Part shown: positions 11,980 to 25,294 of the stretch, in pieces
Layout: each line of letters starts with the position of its first letter
How positions within the stretch are numbered: position 1 is the first letter of the stretch
Notes under the pieces: model-generated
What the model was told of the DNA's origin: nothing
What the model saw: the letters and a program-made list of their open reading frames with translations, nothing else
Databases searched by the model: none
DNA from: Nageia nagi
Taxonomy: Eukaryota; Pinophyta
Length of the DNA: 64,000 nt
Direction: 5' to 3'
NCBI GenBank assembly: GCA_050084985.1
Contig: JBITNC010000001.1
Span: 98,146,001-98,210,000 of the forward strand
Made by a program: the position numbers and the translations under genes

Positions 11980-14900
11980 CTACTTGCCTTCAAAAACTCT
12001 TGAGTTATGCTCCTTCCATATTTGCCACATAGCATGAGTAACAAAAAATTGCCACATAAGTCGTTGCTTACTATTTTGATAGTTCAAAATTCCTTGCTTC
12101 AATAAGTCTAAGATAGAGCTAGGAAAAGATAAATAGTTATCATCCATCACTGTAATCCTTGCCAAATTTCTTTTGCATAAACACACTCTCTAAAGATATG
12201 ATTAGTAGATGCCTCCTCTCTACAGCATAATGAGCATCTATTTAGGATTTGAGAGCCTTTCTTTTTGAGAATGTCTATAGTATGTAGCCTATTGTGGGTG
12301 GTTAACCATAAAAATAAAATGATATTTGTGATCCAACCTTTCAACCAAACCTTTCTCCACAACTTCTTATCCTCCTCTCCTTTATCTCCATTAAGCCATC
12401 TTACTGCCTCCCTTATTGTAAATTCATCTTGATTTGAAATTTTCCATCTTACTTTATCTATATTCTCAATCAACTAATGGTAAGTAGATTATATTTCTTG
12501 AAGGACTTATTTAAGGATTTGATTACTAGTATCTAAATTCCACTTACCTATTTGACTATTAAAGTAGTTCTTAACCTTGGCTCCTTGTTTGTTAGTAAAT
12601 TACTATGCTTCCTTCAAACTATAGAAGATTAAAGGTATTTCCCTTAACCAAGCATCCTCCTAGAAGAATATAGCTTTTCCATTCCCAATACTCCATCAAC
12701 TATGGTTTGATATTAGGAGTCTAGCCTCCATCATTCCATTCTAGCAAGGAGAGCCATTTGGTGGATTCATAACTCTAAGGATATGGTTACTTTGTAAGTA
12801 TTTTGCTTTGCACACATTAATCCATTCTTTTTCCTCTCTATTAGCTATTATCTAGATTAGTTTACTCCTAAAAACTTGGCTAATGATTCTCATTTTTTGT
12901 AAACCTAAACCTCCTTTCATCTTCTCTTTGTAGACATTATCCCATTTGACTAGCGTAAATTTATTTTGCTCAATTATACTACTCCATAGAAATATTCTAC
13001 ATTTTGTGTTAACTACCTTAGCAATATGGATTGGCATTTTAAATATACAACCATTGTACATAGGTATACTATTCAAAGTAATTTGAATGAGTAAAAGTCA
13101 TACTATAAAAGTTAAAACTTTAACTGTCTAGCCAGTCAACTTACGATCCATCTCATCTAATACCCCTTCCCAAAAAGAGGCTTCAACATGCCCATGAACA
13201 AAGACATTATGATATACTTGGTTGAGTGTTCCCCTTTCCCACACCCAAATAACTTTGTAAATGTTTTATGTTCTTTTGGTGTAGAGAAGGGCATGAAATG
13301 TTTAGTTTTATTGAGGTTAACTCTTTGGTGTTAAGCCTTCTCATAATACTTTAAAACTTTGTTGAAAGCTTTTGTTTCCTTTTCTTGAGCTTGTTCAACC
13401 AAAATTGTATCATCAAAAAATTTATGATGAGTTATTGCACTACTCTCTCTAGCTAGTTTTGAACCCTTCAAAATGCCATCTTGATGAGCTTACTTTAATG
13501 CCCTACCTAGCACCTCTACCTTCAACATGAAAACATAAGGTGAAATTGGATCTCCTTGCCAAAGACACCTTTTTGAGCTAAAATAACCTAATAGTTCTCC
13601 ACTCACCAAAATAGAAAATTTTGGAGTTGAGATGCATTCCTTTATCTAGTCCCTCCATATTTTCCCAAATCCAAACTTCTCCAATATCTTATCCAAGAAA
13701 TTCCAGTTAACTCTATTGTAGGCCTTCTCCATGTCTAATTTTGGAAGAAAACATTTTCCTTCTTAACTTTGATAGAGTGTAGCATCTCATGCATTAGGAT
13801 TATACCATCTGTGATATACTACCTTTTAACAAATCCATCTTGCTCTTCATCTATTATTTGGTGAAGTAGATCCTTCATTCTCTCAACTATTATTTTTATG
13901 ATAATCTAATACAATACATTGCACAAGCTAATAGGTTTGTAATCTTTTAGTTCTTTTGTAGTTAAAGTATTTGGAATTAGAGAAATGAAGGTGGAGTTCT
14001 AGGTCTTTATAAGTTTACCTTTCTTGAAGAACTCTACCATAGCTTCCACTACATCATTGCCTAGAATATCCTAGTTATCCTAAAAGAACCCCATCGAGAA
14101 GCTATCTAATCCAAGATCTTTATCCCTCTACATTATAAAGAGGGCCCTTTTAACTTCTTCCTTTGAAGTTCTAGTTACCAGATTATCATTCATTTCTTTA
14201 CTTATCACTTGTAGAATGGATTTCAACATTTTATCCATTGTTGATTTATTTTGATTTTGATCATTAGATAATAGTAATTGGTAAAACTACATTGTCTCTT
14301 TCATAATTTTCTCTTCATCTATGATAGTGCAACCATTATGCCCCTTCAATTCAGTTATTTTGTTATTACTTCTTCTTTGGAAGGTTATAGATTTGAAAAA
14401 ATTTGTTTATGCTCTCCTTCTTTCAGCCACAAGATATTGGATTTCTATCTCCAATGCATCTCCTCTCTTTCCTATCAAGTTCATAAGTGTGGCCATTTTT
14501 TAGAATATCATGTTCAATTTGGTCCATTTTTCTTTTTGCATCCATTTTCTTTTCATCCAATTTGCCAAATTCCTCTCTATTCCATTTCTTTAATTGTATT
14601 TTCACTTTTTTTAATTTCTGCTACACTCTAAACATGGTTGTTCCTTCGACTTGTTTAGTCCACCACTTCTTCAATTTCTCTTTAAATTTTGGATGAGCCA
14701 TCCACATAAACTCGAATCTGAATGGGGCTTTTTTTTCTTTTTTAGTTCCATATTTAGTTTCAAGGAATGGTCTTAAGTGAATCTTGAAAGAGAAACTAGA
14801 TCTAAGTTTTGATATTCATCTAGCCAATCTACAGAGCATATCATGCCATATAATCTTCTTTGGATAAAATGCTTTCCTATTCTTCTATTTTACAAGTGAA

Positions 14901-15460
14901 CTAATGACCTTTCAATGGTAAATCAATCATCCTTTCTTTATTTATAAAGTCTCTTAGCTCATTCATTACCCTTGTCATATTTACTCTACCTCCATATTTG
15001 TCTTCTAGAATCAATGGAGTATTAAAGTCTCCTTCAATAATCTATGGCTCATTATTGAAGCAAGTTTTATGGCTCCTTAGAAAATCCCAAAAAAAATTCC
15101 TTTCCTTAAGGACATTTGGAGCATAGATATTGGAGAGAGTGAAGGAAAACTTACTCTTAATACATTCAATCCTAATAATTATGCATCTTCTTGAATTGCA
15201 ATCAATTCTTTAAACTTCCATTGACTTCAAATTCCAGAGAATAGCAAGACATCCTACTTTCCCAATAGCACTAATGGTTTCAAAACTAGAGTTCTTCCAA
15301 CTCTTGAGCTTGAATATGCATTATTGGGATTCTTTAATCTTTGTGTCTTGCAGAATTAAAATGTTTGGTTTATGTGACTTGCATAGGTTCCTCATAGCTT
15401 TTTGTTTGTTTGGTAAGCTATAGCCTTGGATATTCCATGATATGAAAATTATTTGGTTCT
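11980..15460 (-). pseudogene. LINE ORF2: endonuclease, reverse transcriptase and zf-RVT
   Basis: Near 15450 the minus strand reads SWNIQGYSLPNKQKAM, the start of the AP-type endonuclease, then NILILQDTKIKES. Near 13565-13530 it reads LWQGDPISPYVFML, reverse transcriptase motif 4/5, and near 13420-13408 FFDDTILVEQ, the catalytic box, in which the usual Ala before DD is Phe. At 13076-12852 comes the thumb-side segment with IFLWSS and GGLGLQKMR, and at 12473-11980 the zf-RVT domain with FLWLTTHNRLHTID and CSLCC. ORF2 nicks target DNA and primes reverse transcription. The domain order is complete; several stops and frame changes show it is dead. Confidence 0.75.
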
Positions 15461-15622
15461 CCTACTGGTGGTCTTACCACCTGTACTCTGCTTTGGAGTA
15501 CTAACATCCTAATTCCTTGTATTTCTTTCTCCCCTCAATGGTTTGCCACATTTTGTTGTTCTTCAGGTATTCACTTATGGCTTGAGGTTAGGGATGTCAT
15601 TTTCTTTATCTCCTTTCAAAGA

Positions 15623-16814
15623 TTATTTTCCTCTTCTTCTGTTATTTTTCTTAGAGGCCATTATTGGTTCAAGGACTACCTCATTAAAATCTTTTTCTAA
15701 GAGAATTTGTTCATTTTCTTGATTTTCAACCTCTTCCTCTTCTTCGATTTCTTTTTCCTCTATAAATATTATTACTATTTGAGTTTCATAAATTTGAGAG
15801 GGAATTACTTCCTCAAATTGTTTTAGTCCTCCTTTTTCCATGGTGGCATAAGATGGACTCTTCATGGGGATTTCAAAAGTTTGGGTAGATCCCGAGGCTC
15901 CAACCCTCTCCTTAATATTTTTAATATGCATCCAAACTTTCTTACTCTCCATAGCCTTCTTGCCTTTCTCTTTGAATTCCTTTTCTGAATGGCCTATATT
16001 CTTGCATACACCATAAAACTCTTGCTCTATTCTCTTATATGGGCATTAGGAAGCTAAATGTATGATTCCTTGACACCACCACTTGCATCAAAAGGGAATA
16101 CTTTCATAATCTAGATCTTATTTCCATTCCCCTAGTTTGGTCATTATTTTGAACTTTATAGGAATGGATTCTTGGATGTTCATATTAACACAAACCCTAG
16201 CTGTGAGAGCATTTTCTCTAACTTCAAAGGACTCATCCACTTTGATAAACTCCCCAATAGATTTTTCTATTAGTTTTATAATATTTAAAATCCATAGGTA
16301 CTAGGGAAGGCCAAACAATCGGACCCACATAGGAACATTTGCTACATTCTCTATGAGTGGATTAAAACCTTTGTACCATTTTATGACAAAAAATCCAGAG
16401 TTTCCCATGAACTAAGGTCCCACACCAAGCACATGAGTCATGTTATTTTCTAGTTTGAAATAAATAGCAAAAAAAACCTTTTGGAAGAACCTCCCCTTCC
16501 AACTGCTATCACTTCACTACTCAATCCTTAAATGGTAACAAACTTGGCCATTGACCTATGAACTTACCTACAAGACATCATTGAATTTTATGGAGATTTT
16601 CATCCACCAAATCTTCCTCGATCACCAAGACTAGGGTCACCTCTACTTTTTTAAAAAGGGGGTACCCTTTTTTTGAATTTAGGATCCCTCCCCCATGGCA
16701 CTATCCCCTTGCCCCACCATTCCTAGCTTATCTTTGAGCCCTGCACCAGCTTGCAATCCTGCAACCAAACCTACTCCTACACCTGCACCATCGATCACCT
16801 TCCCTCTCCCTTTC
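15623..16814 (-). pseudogene. LINE ORF1 (DUF4283 plus zinc-knuckle region)
   Basis: The minus strand begins with a Gly/Ala-rich leader (16876-16679 frame), then LVLVIEEDLVDENL, then the DUF4283 core including FFVIKWYKGFNPL, VPMWVRLFGLPQYLWI and IGEFIKVDESF with ARVCVN after it (about 16480-16180). A Cys/His segment follows near 16090-15990 (the last part reads C-N-GHSEKEF). A 109-aa Glu-rich tail (15952-15623) closes the protein. The order matches plant L1 ORF1, an RNA-binding chaperone of the LINE particle. Frameshifts and stops separate the parts. Confidence 0.65.
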
Positions 16815-16822
16815 CCATTTTT

Positions 16823-17038
16823 CATGATTATGAACATTTCTAAATACCTTATTGCACTCTCACTATATTGGTACAATATCTCACTTACAAGCTTAAAATA
16901 GCATTATTAAAAAATGGCTCCCCCTGATATTCTCCTCTTCCAAGTATTACAACCTATGTATGCCTACACAACCATTACAACTCTAGCATTACTTCTATGA
17001 CCATAACAAGCATTACATACATGTGTGTTTATGTGTGC

Positions 17039-17074
<36 letters not shown>

Positions 17075-17395
17075 AAATATTAATTATATTCTTCAACAAC
17101 CTTATCACCATTCTCAATGGTGCCTACCTTCAGAACTACCATTCATCCTTTTCCATTAAAGAGTTTAACTCTATTAAATGATACGACATTCAAAATGTAG
17201 GGTAACTTCTCCAAATAATAATAATGTCGTTTGCATCAATTAATTAAATGAGCTTCTCAATAAGACTTTAATCCATTAGTTACTAATATATGTCACCAAA
17301 TTAACATTGTCTTTCATTAATTATTAAACACTCTTTTCAATCATCAAGGAGAAAAATTATTGACGTGTTGTGAATCAGTCTCTACACATCTAACA
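16823..17395 (-). repeat. Left LTR, inner part (resumes after LINE)
   Basis: Resumes the LTR alignment at CATGATTATGAAC and continues to a CTAACA end. It matches 18000-18190 and 18800-19189 of the right LTR, for example GATATTCTCCTCTTC, TATATGTCACCAA and GTGAATCAGTCTC. The right LTR has about 600 bp that this copy lacks; this copy has an AT microsatellite at that place. Confidence 0.7.
17041..17071. repeat. (AT)n microsatellite
   Basis: About 15 uninterrupted AT dinucleotides, preceded by a TGTGTG/GCG stretch. It lies in the left LTR at the place where the right LTR has its extra block. Confidence 0.95.
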
Positions 17396-17851
17396 ATCTA
17401 CCATATGTAGATGATCCACATCTATCCATCATGGTTCCACTATGCCATTAGCAAACTATTTTTAAGAATTTGAGCTCCTTCAAATTATCTAATCATTTAA
17501 TTTGTAACCATTAAAACAAGATTGATGTCAACCTCACATCTTCTCCTTTAATCAAAAAATAACCTCACAATCTCCAACAGAAAATATTGTTCCTACTACT
17601 TCGCCAATCTTCGCACCTTTACAAATAGGAAAAATACATTGGAAACTTTGATTTCTAATTAGAAGCTTCCATATATTTAACCTAGGAAGGGATAGGGCAA
17701 GAGAGGTGGCCAATCTCATCTTGTTACTTATTGAATGTTCTAAGTTCCAAATAAAAACTCAAATCAGTTACAATTTTTGCAACCCATTTCTATGGTGGCT
17801 CCCCACTGCAACTTAAACCAAAATCAACCCAACATTAAGCTCTATACCAAT
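17396..17851 (-). other. Short internal region with PBS
   Basis: On the minus strand it starts with the PBS (17850 down to 17839) and ends with GGTAGAT next to the 3' LTR, probably a decayed polypurine tract. No protein motif is seen. Elements this short depend on proteins from other elements for movement. Confidence 0.6.
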
Positions 17852-19189
17852 TGTTGGGATTTAGCATGATTGATTTATGTGAAAGGAAACATACAAGAAG
17901 AAATAAATCATCATTTAGACATAGAAACACTAAGTAATTTATGAGGTTCACCCAATATCTCATTGAGCTACAAAATAAGCAATCTTCCACATTGCATTAT
18001 TATGAATATTTAAGAGTACATCATTGCATTCTCAATATAATATTACAGTCTCTCACCTACAAACTTACAATAAAAATTACATAAGAATTTTTGAAGGCCT
18101 TGATATTCTCCTCTTCAAAACATTACTACCTATATATGCCTACACCAACATTACAACTCTAACATTACATCTTTGCTCATAACAAGAATTATATATTACA
18201 TGAAAATAATAATAGTTCTTATATTGTTATCACAATAGGATTAGTGCAAGAAGCTGGATCACATTGATTCAAAATTTGAAGCACTTAGACATGGAATATT
18301 GAAGAAGGTTGAAATAGGGTAAAAATGTAGTGCTGTGAGTCTAGTTTTCAAATATATAATTTATTCCAATATGCAGATGATAAACATTTATTTTTGATAG
18401 GTATGAATAAAAACCACTATTTAAAAAATATTATTTCTGTACCATACCATGCACATGTCTATCACACATATTTTTCAAATAATTTTGGGAAAAGATATGT
18501 AACACAATGAAGCTTATTTTGAATATTTTTAATAATTTTTTCATGAATATTATTTTTCTTATTATTTTTATATGGGTTGTAATTATGGTTTTGAAAAATG
18601 CTTGTGTTTGTCATGCATAATTTTACCTAAATTTATCATTTTTTCAAACTTCTTTTCTTAATTTTGTAGAGAATTATATAAAGGTTGTTCCTCTATATAT
18701 TTTTTCTCAAAATTTCTAAAAAATAAAAATTTATTTTTAAAATTTTCTAAGACATAAAACTTCCTCTTTATGTGGACTCATCTTCTTGTACCCATCCAAT
18801 AATAACAAGTTATTAATTGTATTCTCTAACTACCTTTTTATCATTCTTAATTACACTTACCTTCAAACCTACCATTCATCCTTTATCATTCAAGATTTTA
18901 CTTCCATTGAAACTATCATGTGTATTGTCATCTAGATGCCTCTATCAAAATGCTTTGGATTTGTCTTTTTATACAATGGCACACCATTCAGAATTTAGGG
19001 AAACATTTCCAAATAATTATGTCATTGGCATTCATTAATTAAATGAGATGCTCAATAAGAATTTCATCCATAGTTTACTAATATATGTCACCAATATAAT
19101 ATTTCATTTATTTAATTATTAAACACCCTTGTCAATCCGCCGTAAGAAAAATATTATTATGTGGTGAATCAGTCTCCACACAACCAACA
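17852..19189 (-). repeat. Right LTR (5' LTR on the minus strand)
   Basis: Begins TGTTGG and ends CCAACA, a 6-bp inverted terminal repeat normal for copia LTRs. Its length, 1338 bp, exceeds the roughly 735 bp of the reconstructed left copy because of extra sequence between about 18200 and 18805. The primer-binding site lies immediately to the left. Confidence 0.7.
18200..18805. other. Extra block present only in the right LTR
   Basis: Comparison of the two LTRs shows that the right one carries about 600 extra AT-rich bases between TATTACATG (near 18200) and AGTTATTAATTG (near 18805). No coding motif is seen. It is either a small insertion here or a deletion in the left copy. Confidence 0.4.
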
Positions 19190-19194
19190 ACATG

Positions 19195-19760
19195 TTGAAG
19201 GATATCTTGAATATTTTTTTATTAGTAACCCAAATATATGTCCTTGTTATAGAATTAAGAATTATCAAAACAATCTTCTTTTTACTATTTCTTCACTTTT
19301 TTCCACCTAAAAAAATCAACTTCCACTATCTTAATGTTATGCATAAGAAGTTTTTTACCTTCCTATTTATTTAGCATAATTTGATAGCCATAGAAATATC
19401 AAAATGACCCTAAAAATACTTATGTATGTTATCGTTTCTTCATAATCAATTATTTACATAATTTTACTATTTGAATAATATCTAAAATTAAATTACTAAA
19501 TATAATTAAATCATATTATATATTTTTCATAATATTTTATTATTTTTATAGTATTTATACCATTCAAAACTACATACTATATGAATTACATCAACAATAA
19601 TATATTTATATATATAATCAAAGATCATTTTTATGTTATTAAAGTAATCCCATGGTGGATAACTAATAGTCACAAATAAATACAAGAAGAAAGAAGAAAT
19701 AAACAAACAATATTTTTAAATATGTGAATGATGTAGTAATAATCCTAACACTTGAAAAAC
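19195..19760. other. AT-rich stretch, no gene recognised
   Basis: Very AT-rich, with no motif. One short open frame of 60 aa at 19192-19374 is unsupported. Confidence 0.5.
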
Positions 19761-19764
19761 TATT

Positions 19765-20800
19765 TTTTAATGAAAAAACCTTTCCATTATATTAAGAAAT
19801 TTTCTTCATACAAAAAGAATAGGCGGGATTTGCATACCTTGTATAACATACCATTGATTATACAAAATAATCATCATTACAAAAAAAATTCCAATGAATA
19901 AAAAAAAACATAGCTTCGAAGAGAAACTATTACCACCAACACACATCTCAAAGTCCAACCAAGTAGCAAGAATTTAATAGTATTCAAATAGTATTTGGAT
20001 AGTATTCAATGGGGCACGATTCTCATTTCCTTGAAGCTTATAAGGGCCGAACATCCCATATGTTGTTTGTACAATTTAGAGTATAAGGAGTATTCCCCAA
20101 ATGGTCAAGTAGATTCTGTAAGTGTTGCACTTCCATATTTACTTTTTCAACTTGAACCATAATTTGCAACCAGGAGTAAAAAAAATACATTGTGCTTATC
20201 ACAAGAGTGAAAGAGGTTGAAGCCTTTTCTCCCAAATATAATAATGTTTCATATTTTTCATAGATGATAGAGAATACTAATCTGAAAAATATGCCAAACT
20301 TCATAGAGAGGTTTTAAAAATATAACTAGATCTCCTATGATAGCATGAACCCAAATAACAAGGGAAGTAAAGAAAGGATTGAAAAAAGAGAGAACCCAAT
20401 CCTAGGATTTACGAGATTTAAGAAAAGACCAAAAAATATGAATAAAATCTTTTAGTTCCGAACAAAAAAGCACAACTCGAGTTAACCAGACCCAAATACA
20501 CTCAACGGTGGCTAATAGGAAGTCCCTGATAAAGCATACTTAAGATAAAAAAAAAAAACTTTGCTTAAGTTATAAATACTTAGCTTATACTACATTGAAC
20601 CTAAGAGACCACCACAATAAAGAAGATAAAAAATCTCATCGCAAGTTTAGACTATCAACCATGAGAGCATTGGGGGCAAGCCAAGTATATCCAAGGTGAG
20701 GCTTATACAACAAAAAATTGCATTCTTCGACCAAGACTAATTAAACCATAGAGGTTTTTGAAAATGCTTACCAAGCTGAGACCAAATAGAGAAGGAAGTA
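19765..20800 (-). pseudogene. 5'-truncated LINE, ORF2 C-terminus and 3' end
   Basis: The minus strand from about 20790 reads WSKNA-, a long LTLDILG segment, then a zf-RVT-like run ending with RVVLFCSELKDFIHIFWSFLKSRKS near 20480-20400. The 3' end reads, on the minus strand, TTAATATAATGG followed by TTTTTTCATTAAAAAA (about 19795-19765), the same ending as the plus-strand LINE that stops at 9405. Its C-terminal segment also resembles that copy (WPKNVRLL-KPHLGHSWL). Many stops; inactive. Confidence 0.5.
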
Positions 20801-21985
20801 CAGTCAATCACAATATCAAAAGTGGCTAAACATTTTATAAAAATAAAATTAAAAAAAAAAAATTGATTGATTTTAAAAGTTGTTATAACAAATAATATTG
20901 ATCGAATTCAATTTTTTTAAAATAATTATTATATAAATATATCAACTTAATCAATTTGAATTATGAATTATCAAATATTAATCTATAATTTGGTTGTGAA
21001 GGAGAAATACCAAATCAAATCCACCAACATTTTAGGTATGTCCAATTTTGGAATCTCACAATTTAGTTCATTGTAATTTGTATATGTAATTTCATAATTT
21101 CTTTTGAAATAATATATTTGCTATAATAATATAGTTATATGTAATATTAGTATATTAATTGCCAAGATAATCCTTTTCGTCAAGTAGAATATGCATATGA
21201 AGCAAATCAACTTCCATTTCTATAGCTAAATCAAATCTAAAATTCAATTTATGTGTTTTACATTTCACCATTAATTTTTGGTTTTATCACCATATTGTTG
21301 TGCTCCAAATTTTCAATGCAAATATATGTCTTATAAAATGTGGCTTAATTATAAATGAGATTGTCATAATCTTAAGTCACATAATATATGTATGCTCCAT
21401 TCCATACAACATGATAGCACTTACAAGGGAATGAAACATTAATTATAGTATTGGCTTCATAGATTTTATCAATAGGCATTTATTCTAAAGCTCTATATGC
21501 TTGTTCAATATATGTTACAGTAATGTCATTGATTCCTACATGAAAATATGAAAACTATGATAATAAATTGTTACTGTTGAGAAATTATTTGTTAATCAAA
21601 CACACATGTGAATCCATTCTCCCCTCCTAATTTTCAAAACTCTTTTGTCCATATACATCTCAGTTGTTGGTTGAGTTGATCATGTATTGACCTTGTTACA
21701 ACCTCTGTTCCATGTTCTATTCCTAATATGAAACAACATTAATATAATTTACTAAAATTTAATTTATAAAATTATTCTATATTATAAATATAAAAGTCGA
21801 TTATGTTAATTTTCAAACATAAAACCAACTCAATGTGCTGAATGCATTCTTCATACATTATCTTTGAATATTTAATAGAAGCATATTCCTTTGCTAAGTT
21901 ACTTTAAAATCACTCATGTGAAGCCAGACGACATTCAATAAGATAACTGCATCACTCAAATTTGAACTCTTCATGTTTCTCATTC
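20801..21985. other. AT-rich stretch, no gene recognised
   Basis: No open frame or domain could be supported. Nothing resembling LTR ends was found. Confidence 0.45.
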
Positions 21986-21989
21986 AAGT

Positions 21990-22970
<981 letters not shown>

Positions 22971-22974
22971 ATTA

Positions 22975-23460
22975 TTTTATTGAAAGAAATTATATTAATG
23001 TCCATAGATGACTAAAAGCAGTCAATGGAACTGAAGGGTATACAAGTCTAAAGCAACATGAGGGGCTCAATAACTTTCATTCAAAGCAAACTATGAAAAG
23101 ACTAAGAACAATATAGGGGCTAATCCCTAAAAGGAAATAAATAGTCGAATAAAAAAACATATTAAGCAAACATAGTCAGAGGGGAGGTCTCTCATGATCT
23201 GTCTAACTGTGCAATCCTGGGCTGATTTGTGTTTGCATCGGCATTGTTGTAGCTAAAGAAGGTCATGATCTAATATGACCTCATAGAACTAAGGTCAACA
23301 TGCACCCTTTTTTTGGTACATCGAGTGGGCCGAGGAGAGTCCTCGATCCTCCTACAAACTCCCTCTTTGGAGGCAACTAGGAAGAAAGAGGTAACCAAGC
23401 AATCACCTGTCAGAAGTTGGGAGTCGGATAATAGATGTATAGTGACATTCATGATAAGTA
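22975..23460 (-). other. Possible LINE 3' end
   Basis: On the minus strand the left edge reads TGGACATTAATATAATTTCTTTCAA, a LINE-type ending. A closely similar stretch occurs near 31990-32040 (ATTGAAAGAAAG-TTATTAATGTCCA). A 60-aa frame at 23452-23270 has no confirmed domain. The assignment rests on the shared terminal pattern only. Confidence 0.3.
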
Positions 23461-23729
23461 AAATATATATGTAATTAGTTTATTATTTTAGAATTATCTT
23501 TATCATTAAATATTTGTATTGAAAGACTTGACTAGCTAAATCTAGGACTTCAATTGTCTTGTTATACCTAGTATGAATTCATGTGCTTGGCATCTTTGAA
23601 CTTCACCTCTAATCAACCACCCTCATTCCCTCTTCCCATATTATAATTACAATAAAATTTAGTATTTGATTATTACTTATTACGATTAACTGTTATCCTA
23701 TCTTCAAAGTAAATATTATGGTTAAAGTT

Positions 23730-25032
23730 TATTTCTCATTGATAATGTAATTTACATCAATGTTGCTCTCTATATCAAAGTAGATTGGATGATTATTTTC
23801 ATCCTTGTTCTTTTTGCTAAGCATGTTGACGAATGCCTTATCTGATGCAATTATATATACAATGGATATTTTATTCAAATCTATATTATTTATATAGACC
23901 ATATTGCTAATGCTTGTTTTGAATTCTTGAATACCTTTTTTGCTTCTCACATTTTGAATAGTGTATCCTTTTTCAAAAATTATATCAATAGTTGTGCAAA
24001 ATTGGAGAGGTTTTTAATGAATCACTTACAGTATCAAATATGGTTTGAGAATGACCTCAATTTTCTCTTATTCATTATAAAGGTAAACTATTTAATCTTG
24101 GTTACTTTTTCTTTAGATTAGTCTCAATACCACTTTTCAATATAATGTCTTAAAAGTACTCTTGTTAAATGCTTGAAAAATATTTAGCTAGATCGAATTA
24201 TGTTTCCTTTTTATAAACATTCAAAATGCTTTCTCAAATTATCCTAAATGATCTATCTTTCTTTTACATATACAAAAATCATCTAGAAAAATTAATTTAT
24301 ATCATAATATAAGGTTCAAGAATCGTATTCATAAGTCTTTATAACATAGCACTATTGCATAATTTAAAAGTTCTTGCTAAGCAAGCATAAATGCTCTATG
24401 GAGTAGTGAAATTTATCCTCAATTGATCCTTCTTTGCTATAAGAACTTGGTTATATCTATTATAACCATCTACAAACTTGTAACAATCATATCCTACAAC
24501 TTCATATAATATTTTGTCTAAAAATGGTGGGGAATAATGATTCTTTATTGATTTAAACAACTTTTAATAATCCACATGTATCATAATCTTTACATTCTTT
24601 TTCCTAGATTCCACAATAGGAGAAAGTTACTCTAAATTGTCTAAAAATAAAAATAAATCTTGCATTTAAAAACTCATTTATGACATTTTTAATAGTCTTA
24701 AAGAAGTTTGGATTCATCATATATGTCATTTATTTGACATACTTAACATTTTTAATCAATTCAATTAAGTGCTCTATCCATATTATATATTGTCACTCCT
24801 TTTATCCAAAAGTATGGAGATGGATGTATCTAGAGTTAAAAATAGTATTATTTATTACTCTTATCAATAGCATATCAAACCATAAATATTTTAGGCAATG
24901 CTCCACTTCTTTAATAAATAGTTTGAAAGATTGAGCAAGTAAATTTAGCAATATATCTATTATGGATATATCAACATGCTTCTCATCTTCAATATCTACC
25001 TCACCAATACTCGTGAGTTTCATGATGTCCAC
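23730..25032 (-). pseudogene. Ty3/gypsy pol relic: reverse transcriptase and RNase H
   Basis: On the minus strand, 25032-24802 carries an acidic segment with DIEDEKHVDIS. From about 24740 it reads MNPNFFKTIKNVINEFLNARFI (the palm entry, NP-----V--EI-K-L-AGFI), then MIHVDY, PPFLDKILYEVVGYD, FVDGYNRYNQVLIAKKDQ and GLCNSAML-type pieces reduced to TFKLCNSAML, i.e. RT motifs A and B. Around 24100-23960 KVTKIK, KLRSFSNH and FIKNLSNFAQ match the connection segment, and 23950-23729 the RNase H start ending NHPIYFDIESN. The YLDD catalytic box is lost. Polymerase order is right but stops are frequent. Confidence 0.7.
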
Positions 25033-25294
25033 TCATCATTTCCAAATTTTGATATCTTTGTAGTATGGATAAAAGGAACAACTAGAATCCATACTTTGAT
25101 ATTTTGTACAATCATCATGTAGCATTTATCCATAAGCATGAACCCTCCTCAACCATGCTCCACCTAAAGGAATATGATAAGCTACATAACCATCCTTCAT
25201 CGCTTAGAAATCTACTAAACAAGTGATTATAATGCTTGAAATTATTACATATAAAATTTACAAAACTATTGAAATTCTATTTGTTCTCGAATAT
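25033..25294. other. Flank between gypsy pol relic and LTR element
   Basis: Probably more of the older gypsy element (it lies just 5' of its RT on the minus strand), but no protein motif could be confirmed. It ends with GAATA at 25290-25294, next to the LTR. Confidence 0.35.

Larger units (their letters stand above)
10978..16814 (-). mobile_element. Near full-length L1-type LINE inserted in an LTR
   Basis: Flanked by CCATTTTT at 10970-10977 and 16815-16822, a likely target-site duplication. The minus strand runs from ORF1 near 16814, through ORF2 (endonuclease, reverse transcriptase, zf-RVT), to a 3' UTR ending in an AATAAAAAAAA tail at about 10985-10973. About 5.8 kb is normal for a complete plant L1. 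Both frames contain stops, so it is inactive. The flanks are two halves of one LTR, which independently supports the boundaries. Confidence 0.75.
10816..19189 (-). mobile_element. Copia-type LTR retrotransposon, non-coding, with nested LINE
   Basis: The element is delimited by TGTTGG at 10816 and CCAACA ending at 19189, with the same 5-bp ACATG on both sides (10811-10815 and 19190-19194). The right LTR (17852-19189) is the 5' LTR on the minus strand: directly inside it lies a primer-binding site read on the minus strand as TTGGTATAGAGC, close to the initiator-Met tRNA type. The left (3') LTR is split by a LINE. The internal region is only about 456 bp and carries no gag or pol. Without the LINE the element would be about 2.5 kb. 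The LTR style (TGTTGG ends, GGTAGAT just before the 3' LTR) suggests Ty1/copia, by analogy rather than by protein evidence. Confidence 0.75.

Noticed and set aside
16679-16901. Plus-strand Pro/Thr-rich frame (APACNPATKPTPTPAP)
   Set aside because: It is the antisense of the Gly/Ala-rich start of LINE ORF1.
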